DNA from: CAMCXE01 sp041179125
GTDB lineage: Bacteria; Pseudomonadota; Gammaproteobacteria; Pseudomonadales; Cellvibrionaceae
Length of the DNA: 20,423 bases
Reading direction: 5' to 3'
Assembly: GCA_041179125.1 (NCBI GenBank)
Contig: JBEGTZ010000275.1
Location: 1-20,423 of the forward strand
The notes under the pieces are model-generated. The model searched no databases. It worked only from the letters and a program-made list of their open reading frames with translations, and was not told the origin of the DNA. The translations under genes were made by a program, and so were the position numbers. This document shows, piece after piece, positions 14,408 through 20,423 of this stretch (the stretch's first letter is position 1; every line of letters begins with the position of its first letter).

Positions 14408-17400
14408 ATGTCCTTGCACACCCGCCCATTGGCCGCCACGGCAAAAACGTCTAGTAAAAATTCAATTGCGCGCTGGTGGGTGTTGGGCCTGTGTGTATTT
14501 GGTGTACAAGTTATGGCCGAAGAAACTAAACGATGCAGCACAATGGCTGCCCGTTTAGACAGCCTAGAAGGCCAGGTGCAGTGGCAAGCAGCGGGTGAAA
14601 ACCAATGGCATACCGCCAGTTTGAACCAAACGTTTTGTTACGGCGATATGTTGGTGGTGCGGGAAAAACGCGCCGCCTTGCGTTTAAGCAACAACACTTT
14701 GGTGCGTTTAAACGAACACAGCAGCTTAAAATTAATCCCGCCAGACCAGGGTTTTTGGGTGGAATTAATCGACGGCGCCGCACATTTTTTAACCCGCACA
14801 CCTAAAAGTTTTACCGTTAAAGCACCTTATGTAAACGCCGCCGTAGAAGGCACCGAATTTTTAGTGACGGCTGAAAACGGTATTAACCAAATAGGTGTTA
14901 TTGAAGGCAAAGTGCGCAGCGGCAACCCTGCGGGCAGTGTGTTGCTCACCCAGGGGCAAAGCACCACAACTGCAAGCCAGCAGCAGGCACCCAGCGCGGC
15001 CGTGGTATTAAAACTCAACGATTTTGTCAGCTGGGCCATGTACTTCCCGCCTTTGCCCAACCGCCTCAATGTGCCTGCCGACATCAAAACCCTGCTCGAT
15101 CAGCAACAGGATGAAGACGTTATTTTGCGCATTAGCCAAAATGCTCAAGCCAGTGCCGAAACCCTCTCCCTGGGCGCAGCCCTTGCGCTCAACCGGGGCG
15201 ATTTACTCAGCGCGCAGAATTTAGTCCAGCGCGCCTTAACCCTTAACCCCAAACACCCAGACGCCCAAGCCATTGCCGCATTGATTGACCTGGGCCGAGG
15301 CGAAGTGGCGCGTGGCCAGCAGCGTGCCGCGCAAAACGTACTGGATAACCCCTTTAACCCCACCGCACTCATTGCGCATTCATACAGCCAGCAAGGGCAG
15401 GGCCTATTGCAGGGCGCCTTGGATTCCGCCTTGGAAGCTCAGCGCATTACCCCAAACGACAGCCAAATTACCGCGCGCGTGGCGGAGCTTTACCTCGCCT
15501 TGGGTAAACAAAACCCAGCGCGTCAACAGTTAGATCAAGCCCTCAGCCAAACGCCCAATCACAGCCGTTTGCTTACTTTTAAAGGGTTTAGCCTGCTGGC
15601 GGCGCGCAAAGGCAAACAGGCCGAACACTATTTTGCTAAAGCCAGCAGCCTGGATTCTGCCGATCCTTATGCTCACTTAGGCTGGGGCATGGCACTTATT
15701 CAACAGGGGCAATTGGAAGCGGGCCGTGAACACCTGGAATTAGCGGTGGTGTTAGACCCAGCCAATAGCCTGCTGCGCTCGTATTTAGGCAAAGGCTATT
15801 TTGAAGAAAACCGCCTTAACCTCGCGGCCACCCAATTAAATCTCGCCCAAACCCTCGACCCAAACGACCCCACCCCCTGGTATTACCTAAGTCAGGTCAA
15901 ACATAGCCAAAATCAATTTGGCGATGCACTGCAACTTATTGAAACCTCTATAGATAAAAACGCCAACCGAGCGGTATACCGCGAAGGCGGCGCGTTGGAT
16001 TCCGACGCCGCCACACGCTTAGCCGACAAAGCCCGCATCTATCAAGCGATGGGCGCGCAGCAGCACGCCATAAGCACAGCCTCCGACGCCATCCGAGCCG
16101 CCCCCAATGATTACGCGGGCCACCGAGCAATGGCGTTAGCATTAACCGGCAAAGAAGGCGCCCAAACAGCCCGCGCCAACGAAGCACTACAAGCGAGCCT
16201 GCTCGCCCCCATCGGCGCCACACCCCTAGCCCCCGGCTTCGCCGAAACCGCCATGCAAGTACTCCCCGGCGCCGGCCCCCACGAAATGGGCATCAACGAA
16301 TACAACGCCGCGTATACACCCAACGGCATTAATGGTTTTGTTTCGGCATTAGGTGCAGGTAACAACACCCGCGCTACGGAAGGACAGGTGCAATTAGTGG
16401 GGGAAAAAACCGATTTGAGCTTGGGGCAGTACCATTATTCCAGTGATGGGTTTAAAGAGAATAATGACCGGGATTATTTGGTGAATGAGGCGAAGTTTAA
16501 ATATCAGGTGGTGGATGATTTATTAATTCAACTTGCAGCGGTAGAGCGGGAGGATGATTTAGGTGATTTATCGGATCCAATTGTAAAAGAAGAGGTGAGC
16601 GGACTTAGTAGAAAAAAAGCCAGAAAAGAAGACTACTCTGTCGGTTTTAATTATTCCGTAACTGATGCTATTAAACTAATAGGATTTAAATCGAAAAAGC
16701 ATGAAAATTTAACTAGAAATTCTGAAGATACTTTCTTTAATGTTGTTTCTAAAAGTGTTGAGAATACCCTGTTGGTGCCTGAAACCTCAGAGTTGATTGG
16801 GAGTGTGGATAGTGGGTTAGGGATTTTTTATGCGGGTTATAAAAAATTACAGTATGCCAGCGAAATTGGCGCAACTTTTGATGATGTGATTGATGGTGAG
16901 CAACAAGACTTGTTCGTCGTCCCGCCAGTTAAAAATGAAACCACCTTGAGTCGATATTTTGTTGATTATCTATTTGCGAACTCCTATTTTTCAATCGGCC
17001 TTGGGGTGGAGGGTAGCGATACTAAAAGTAAAGTGGCTCTTTTGGCTGAGCGTGAAAATTTTGTGAAGGGTGGTATTGGTTTTAACTGTTTATTTGGATT
17101 TGAATGTTATTTGTTTCACGACGAATTTGTTTCTTTGCCTTTTCAGTCCCGAGATTCTTTAAGAACCCAGTGGCTTGATGTTTATGCCGGCCGCACCGAT
17201 TATTTACCGTTTTCTATGGTGAAACTTGACGGAATGTCTTGGGGGCGTGATTTTCGGAAGTGGGGTGTTCAGACGGCCTATCAGCAAACAAAAATTACCA
17301 GTTTGAAATCCGCAAATAACGCAAGTAGCCTGCCTAATTTCGAAGAGCAAGAATATTCAGCAGAGCTTTGGGCTGCTTTTGCAGGTATTGATGCCATTCG

Positions 17401-17821
17401 TTTTGAATATCACTTAAATAAAAGTAAATCTGTTTACGGGCTGGGTGTCATCGCAAAAGCTGATGTTCCTAACGAATTTGATACTGAAATTGTAGGCGTT
17501 TCGGTCATGGAAAATGTATTGGGCGCTGTTGCGTTAGAAGCCGAAGTGAGTGCGGTTAAACAGAACTATATACTGCCTATATATGGTGATGAATCCGCAG
17601 CGCGTCATGCACGAGTGAGGCTGGTCAATTTGGACATTAATGCGCGTTGTGAGGTAGGTAGGGGAGTTACATTAAATGCAGCTGTGCTGAATGTTTTTGA
17701 TAACTCGAAACCAAATATAGAAGGATTTTTAGCGGGGATGTCTGATGTGGACGGCGCGGCAAATATGGATGGTTATTTTACTGAAAGAGTGTTGGCTCTT
17801 TCAGTAAAATTAATTTATTAA
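14408..17821 (+). CDS. FecR-TPR-outer membrane beta-barrel protein
   Basis: An exported protein of 1137 residues. An N-terminal signal peptide (hydrophobic 22-36, ending VMA) is followed by a FecR-type domain (about 50-185; KAPYVNAAVEGTEFLV is the signature). TPR repeats follow (about 245-590; for example QNLVQRALTLNPKHPDAQ, HLELAVVLDPANS, LAQTLDPNDP). From about 645 the sequence becomes beta-rich, with alternating polar and hydrophobic strands, LNVFDNSKP near the end as in TonB-receptor C-termini, and a final strand LALSVKLIY that fits a barrel-assembly signal. FecR and TPR would face the periplasm. The upstream neighbour is a CHASE2 cyclase, whose sensor domain also faces the periplasm. Base composition shifts near residue 635-640. 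A TonB box and plug are not visible, so I do not call it a TonB receptor. The exact role is unknown. Confidence 0.85.
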   Translation: MSLHTRPLAATAKTSSKNSIARWWVLGLCVFGVQVMAEETKRCSTMAARLDSLEGQVQWQAAGENQWHTASLNQTFCYGDMLVVREKRAALRLSNNTLVRLNEHSSLKLIPPDQGFWVELIDGAAHFLTRTPKSFTVKAPYVNAAVEGTEFLVTAENGINQIGVIEGKVRSGNPAGSVLLTQGQSTTTASQQQAPSAAVVLKLNDFVSWAMYFPPLPNRLNVPADIKTLLDQQQDEDVILRISQNAQASAETLSLGAALALNRGDLLSAQNLVQRALTLNPKHPDAQAIAALIDLGRGEVARGQQRAAQNVLDNPFNPTALIAHSYSQQGQGLLQGALDSALEAQRITPNDSQITARVAELYLALGKQNPARQQLDQALSQTPNHSRLLTFKGFSLLAARKGKQAEHYFAKASSLDSADPYAHLGWGMALIQQGQLEAGREHLELAVVLDPANSLLRSYLGKGYFEENRLNLAATQLNLAQTLDPNDPTPWYYLSQVKHSQNQFGDALQLIETSIDKNANRAVYREGGALDSDAATRLADKARIYQAMGAQQHAISTASDAIRAAPNDYAGHRAMALALTGKEGAQTARANEALQASLLAPIGATPLAPGFAETAMQVLPGAGPHEMGINEYNAAYTPNGINGFVSALGAGNNTRATEGQVQLVGEKTDLSLGQYHYSSDGFKENNDRDYLVNEAKFKYQVVDDLLIQLAAVEREDDLGDLSDPIVKEEVSGLSRKKARKEDYSVGFNYSVTDAIKLIGFKSKKHENLTRNSEDTFFNVVSKSVENTLLVPETSELIGSVDSGLGIFYAGYKKLQYASEIGATFDDVIDGEQQDLFVVPPVKNETTLSRYFVDYLFANSYFSIGLGVEGSDTKSKVALLAERENFVKGGIGFNCLFGFECYLFHDEFVSLPFQSRDSLRTQWLDVYAGRTDYLPFSMVKLDGMSWGRDFRKWGVQTAYQQTKITSLKSANNASSLPNFEEQEYSAELWAAFAGIDAIRFEYHLNKSKSVYGLGVIAKADVPNEFDTEIVGVSVMENVLGAVALEAEVSAVKQNYILPIYGDESAARHARVRLVNLDINARCEVGRGVTLNAAVLNVFDNSKPNIEGFLAGMSDVDGAANMDGYFTERVLALSVKLIY
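17775..17810. repeat. Perfect 15-bp hairpin inside the last codons of the barrel gene
   Basis: Arms 17775-17789 and 17796-17810 (core CTGAAAGAG/CTCTTTCAG) are perfectly complementary around a 6-nt loop. It covers codons 1123-1135, the terminal beta-strand, and ends just before overlapping convergent stop codons. No clear T-run follows on either strand. It may act as a bidirectional terminator or 3'-end stabiliser. Confidence 0.7.
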
Positions 17822-18276
17822 GGTGTGGCTTGTCCTGTGGAATTGGCGCATTTTGAGTTTTTGTTGCTGTAGCATCTTAACGCAGTGATGCCATCTGAAG
17901 CATAAATACATACCTGTAAACACTCGGGGTTAACTTTATAGGTGGTTTCAGTAATGATTGTGTGTTTAATATTTCTTACTGTAACTTTATCGTTGTTGAG
18001 AGCGCAGGTGCCCTGGCCATTTTTGCTACACAGAGAAAGTTCATTCCCTTCTTTATCCACTGGAACAAGATGACCTTCTTTATTGGTTATAAATCCTGTG
18101 GTCGGCAGAATGTTTTCAGTAGTTGCAGGTGCAGTAGTTGCAGGTGCAGTGGTTGCAGGGTTATAGGTGGTGGGCGGTGTTTTTACAGGTCTAACTGGGT
18201 CTGACGCACAGCTAATATTGGCTAAGCTTAACAAGGAAGTTATCGTGACTATTTTTGTAAGTTGTAATAATTTCAT
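17818..18276 (-). CDS. Small exported protein with a Pro/Thr repeat
   Basis: ATG 18276 follows GGAGT at good spacing and gives 152 residues; longer in-frame starts lack this. Residues 1-25 are a signal peptide (MKLLQLTKIVTITSLLSL, then ANISCA). The C in ISC could be a lipoprotein Cys, but the residue at -3 is Asn, so ordinary cleavage after SCA is equally likely. A low-complexity segment with ATTAP repeats (15-bp tandem units at about 18118-18162) follows. The C-terminal part has six cysteines (LCSKNGQGTC, ECLQVC, RCYSNKNSKC), suggesting disulfides in the periplasm or outside the cell. I do not recognise the family. Its stop codon overlaps the stop of the convergent barrel gene. It is AT-rich. 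Confidence 0.7.
   Translation of the reverse strand: MKLLQLTKIVTITSLLSLANISCASDPVRPVKTPPTTYNPATTAPATTAPATTENILPTTGFITNKEGHLVPVDKEGNELSLCSKNGQGTCALNNDKVTVRNIKHTIITETTYKVNPECLQVCIYASDGITALRCYSNKNSKCANSTGQATP
18118..18162. repeat. Tandem 15-bp repeats encoding ATTAP units
   Basis: About two and a half copies of a 15-bp unit (GTTGCAGGTGCAGTA on the plus strand) lie within the small exported protein gene. Such repeats can change copy number by slippage and alter linker length without breaking the frame. Confidence 0.75.
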
Positions 18277-18439
18277 GGTGACTCCAAAGTGATTTTTTGT
18301 TAGGGATTGCGCGTAGCGCAGCGCCATATTAACTAAACCCGAAGATGTTGCAAGTTTTTAAGTTGATCGAAAATAAAAAATCGGTTAGTTAACTCATGTG
18401 GGTGAGTTTTTATAGGGTATCAATAAGCAAGAAGTTATT

Positions 18440-18880
18440 TTATAAAGACATCCCCGGCCCTAAATGGAAGATGTAACTTCGTTTGGCCTCATCGCCAAAA
18501 TAGCTGTCTAACTCCCAAAGGACAAAATGGGGGGAGAATGATATTGCTGTTGCTGTAAAAGCTATTAAGCTAAGCCCGCCAAGCCATAAAAAAACAGAAA
18601 CAATATTGCCGCATCTGTTTGAAACGATTTTTTTTGGTGTGGAGAAAAAGGCGATAAAATGGCAAATCAATGTATAAGAAATCATGTCTATAATCAGTGG
18701 GGCAATCGCTATATCGTAGGCCATTGAAGAAACGTTGCTGGGCGCATAACACGAAAGCGGAAATCCGTAGCTGATCATTGATTCATCGTTGTAGGATGTT
18801 ACCGTTTTTATGGTGAATAAGACAAAGCTTATTAAGCTCGCGGGTATGGAATACTTAGTTAAAATTATTAAACCACTCAT
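18440..18880 (-). CDS. Small three-helix membrane protein, partner of the upstream gene
   Basis: A 146-residue protein with three likely membrane helices: about 4-25 (IILTKYSIPASLISFVLFTI), 53-80 (around IAPLIIDMISYTLICHFIAFF) and 92-113 (VSVFLWLGGLSLIAFTATAI). Between helices 1 and 2 is the motif YGFPLSCY, seen in many small uncharacterised membrane proteins with a GFP/GYP motif; no function is known to me. ATG 18880 overlaps the stop of the preceding gene by 4 bp (ATGA), so translation is probably coupled and the products are likely to act together. The gene is AT-rich compared with darP and gnd. Confidence 0.75.
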   Translation of the reverse strand: MSGLIILTKYSIPASLISFVLFTIKTVTSYNDESMISYGFPLSCYAPSNVSSMAYDIAIAPLIIDMISYTLICHFIAFFSTPKKIVSNRCGNIVSVFLWLGGLSLIAFTATAISFSPHFVLWELDSYFGDEAKRSYIFHLGPGMSL

Positions 18881-19701
18881 TTAAACCCCACGGCCACGGT
18901 TAAAAACTCGTTTTTATCGTCACCCGGTTTGATGAGGAATTTACCGTCATAATACAAAGTTGCCGAATCGCTACAGTCCATAAATACCGCATTGTTAACT
19001 CTTTTGGCGATGAAATTGGCTCTAATTCCATTGGCATCAAGGCCGGGGGCACCATCTGCCTGGCTTACAACAAATAATGTTCGCTCCGAACTCGAATACC
19101 CAATAGCTGTTTTGCCCACTGCACCGCCGCGTGAAAGTATTGCTGAGTACATGGCATTACTTTTTTGGGTGAGAAAATATTTAAATTTGGAATCTACTTC
19201 ACCCTTTGGCGGGGCGCCATTTGGAGCCCCTGCGCTGTAAAGATTATTTTCTCCGTAGGGAAGCCCATCAATGATAATGGGTGCAACTCCACCAATTGCA
19301 GAAGTGGTTGCCATTGGTCCATTTCCCATTTGCACGGAAAATTGATCTATACCACACATGGTTTTTGTATAGGCATACGGCCCTGATATTTGTGAAAAAC
19401 TGTACTTGCCGGGTGAGCTGGTTCCAGCAATTAATTTGCCGTCTTGAATAACTTGTCCAATGGGCGTTGATTCGTTTGCTTCCAGGGGTTTGTTTCCCAA
19501 TCTAACAGCGGCTATTGCTCCATACGACAGGTCGGTAAAGCTGCCATTTACTACCACTTTTACATCATGCTCAACGGCAGCTCTTTTAATAAAATCGGTG
19601 AAATATTCTTTAGTGCGACGTACTAACATAATCATCTGTACGCCACCTGTGCAGGCAATTATATGCGTGTTACCGATTGAGCTATGGCTAAACTGTGTCA
19701 T
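18877..19701 (-). CDS. Phosphodiester-glycosidase (NAGPA/DUF2233)-like protein
   Basis: From ATG 19701 the protein has 274 residues; an upstream extension in frame overlaps darP and looks non-coding. Several pieces match the NAGPA/DUF2233 fold in order: VVNGSFTD (50-57; the family has INGGFF), GKTAIGYSSSERTLFVVS (196-213; family RTAIG...LLLV), then DANGIRANFIAKRVNNAVFMDCSDSATLYYDG (222-253; family elA.lL..lG...AlnLDGGgSStl). The usual DGGGS is DCSDS here, so activity may be changed. No signal peptide is seen, although the homologues I know act outside the cytoplasm. The gene overlaps the membrane-protein gene by 4 bp and starts 28 bp after darP, so it may ride on that operon. An enzyme/partner or effector/immunity pair is possible. 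The fold call is from memory. Confidence 0.6.
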   Translation of the reverse strand: MTQFSHSSIGNTHIIACTGGVQMIMLVRRTKEYFTDFIKRAAVEHDVKVVVNGSFTDLSYGAIAAVRLGNKPLEANESTPIGQVIQDGKLIAGTSSPGKYSFSQISGPYAYTKTMCGIDQFSVQMGNGPMATTSAIGGVAPIIIDGLPYGENNLYSAGAPNGAPPKGEVDSKFKYFLTQKSNAMYSAILSRGGAVGKTAIGYSSSERTLFVVSQADGAPGLDANGIRANFIAKRVNNAVFMDCSDSATLYYDGKFLIKPGDDKNEFLTVAVGFK

Positions 19702-19729
19702 TGGGAGGCCCTGTTGAGGTTTTAAATTA

Positions 19730-20257
19730 TTAGTCTTGCTCTGGGCTTGCCGTAATAATATCCCGCAAAAATGCAAACAATTTGCGTGTGAATGTGGGTG
19801 GTTTAGGGCGGCCAAATTCGGATTTTGCGCCTTTAATTAATTGCCTCAATTGTTGGCGGTCACATGCGGGGAAGCTGTCGATAAAACTTTCGGCCACTGT
19901 GGCGTCGCCTGCAATTAAATTATCCCGCCAGCGTTCAATCACTTTTAACATGCGTGCTTCGCGGTTTTGTTTTTCGGCGATGTTGTTAAATGCTTTCTCA
20001 ATGGCTTCGTGATTTTCGTGGCGCATGAGTTTGCCGATAAACTGTTTTTGCCTGCGTACTGCTTCGTTTTGTTGAATCGTGTGCAGTAATTCTATTGCAT
20101 CGCGCAGTTCGTCTCTTTTGGGCTTGATGGCGTGTTTTTGTGGTTTTAGCATGGTAAGTTCTATGCCTAAATCCTGTAATTTTTGGCTTTCTTTTTTTAA
20201 GCTTGTTTTGCTGGGCGAATCGAATTCGTCGGCATTATCATGTATGTCTTTGTTCAT
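19730..20257 (-). CDS. darP: Ribosome biogenesis factor DarP (YjgA, DUF615)
   Basis: DarP binds late 50S ribosomal precursors and helps maturation of the peptidyl-transferase region. The protein is helical and charged. It matches YjgA along its length: SLKKESQKLQDLG (E. coli SEIKRDAEELKRLG), LRDAIELLHTIQQNEAVRRQKQFIGKLMR, then FPACDRQQLRQLIKGAKSE and the C-terminal KLFAFLRDI. ATG 20257 gives 175 residues; ATG 20266 is also in frame, 4 bp after the mgtE stop. No strong ribosome site is seen, which fits translation coupled to mgtE. The mgtE-darP order is common in gammaproteobacteria, where pmbA often follows; here the glycosidase-like pair follows instead. Confidence 0.93.
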   Translation of the reverse strand: MNKDIHDNADEFDSPSKTSLKKESQKLQDLGIELTMLKPQKHAIKPKRDELRDAIELLHTIQQNEAVRRQKQFIGKLMRHENHEAIEKAFNNIAEKQNREARMLKVIERWRDNLIAGDATVAESFIDSFPACDRQQLRQLIKGAKSEFGRPKPPTFTRKLFAFLRDIITASPEQD

Positions 20258-20270
20258 GGTGAGCATTCAT

Positions 20271-20423
20271 TTAAATAAGAAAAATACTGGCTAAAGCTAA
20301 AAAAGCAAAATAGCCGATGGAGTCGGTAAATGTGGTGAGTGTGACGGCGCCTGCCAGGGCGGGGTCAATTTTGAGTGATTTTAAAAATACCGGCAGTAGT
20401 GCGCCGAAGGTGGCGGCGGTAAA
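20271..20423 (-). CDS. mgtE: Magnesium transporter MgtE, C-terminal end (partial)
   Basis: Fifty residues read into the window from its right edge, ending with stop TAA at 20273-20271. The segment LKIDPALAGAVTLTTFTDSIGYFAFLALA matches the last membrane helices of MgtE channels (DPAxxxxxxxTTxxDxxG), where the Asp of TTFTD lines the magnesium pore. The rest of the gene is outside the window. It lies 13 bp before the darP start, so the two are probably one transcript. Confidence 0.85.
   Translation of the reverse strand, partial: FTAATFGALLPVFLKSLKIDPALAGAVTLTTFTDSIGYFAFLALASIFLI

Noticed and set aside
14408..17821. TonB-dependent receptor as a full call for the large protein
   Set aside because: The last strands resemble such receptors, but no TonB box or plug domain is visible and the N-terminal half is FecR plus TPR.
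18118..18162. CRISPR-like array
   Set aside because: The repeats are 15-bp in-frame tandem units without spacers, inside a coding region.
18391..18411. Hairpin AACTCA-TGTGGG-TGAGTT with a T-run as a terminator
   Set aside because: The T-run is on the plus strand, where no gene is being transcribed towards it; leftward there is no T-run next to the stem.

Overview
The window looks like chromosomal DNA of a marine or soil gammaproteobacterium, most like the Cellvibrio/Saccharophagus/Teredinibacter group. That placement is an inference. It rests on the order thiI, glnA, DUF4124 gene, ntrB, ntrC, on a darP gene just downstream of mgtE, on moderate GC content, and on the large FecR/TPR outer-membrane protein. 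I see no rRNA, tRNA, CRISPR array or intact mobile element.

Left part (1-8160): the edge of an unidentified leftward ORF, a secreted glutathione peroxidase and, convergent to it, thiI. A nitrogen-control block follows: glnA behind a strong sigma-54 promoter with two upstream NtrC boxes, a DUF4124 envelope protein, and the overlapping ntrB-ntrC pair. The ntrBC genes have their own candidate sigma-54 promoter and an upstream NtrC-like palindrome. NtrC would act at the promoters of both glnA and its own operon.

Middle part (8160-11340): a gene-poor stretch with a broken IS5-family transposase end, a long imperfect hairpin and one copy of a dispersed 61-bp repeat (the other copy lies upstream of ntrB). 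Then come a small stand-alone Rieske protein, gnd (6-phosphogluconate dehydrogenase) and an unrecognised 138-residue protein.

Signalling part (11339-17821): a Crp/Fnr-family regulator is divergent from a membrane-bound CHASE2 class III nucleotide cyclase. The cyclase is followed on the same strand by a 1137-residue exported protein made of a FecR domain, TPR repeats and a C-terminal outer-membrane beta-barrel. The simplest reading is an envelope-sensing module in which the barrel/TPR/FecR protein reports on the envelope, the CHASE2 cyclase makes a cyclic nucleotide, and the Crp-like protein reads it. The cyclase has unusual residues at its base-recognition positions, so its product is uncertain. 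The large protein changes sharply in base composition at the TPR/barrel boundary.

Right part (17818-20423, all leftward): the end of mgtE, darP (ribosome assembly factor), a phosphodiester-glycosidase-like protein overlapping by 4 bp a small three-helix membrane protein, and a small exported Pro/Thr-repeat protein. The overlapping pair is the most novel-looking gene pair and may be an enzyme with its membrane partner or an effector with its immunity protein. That role is not shown by the sequence.
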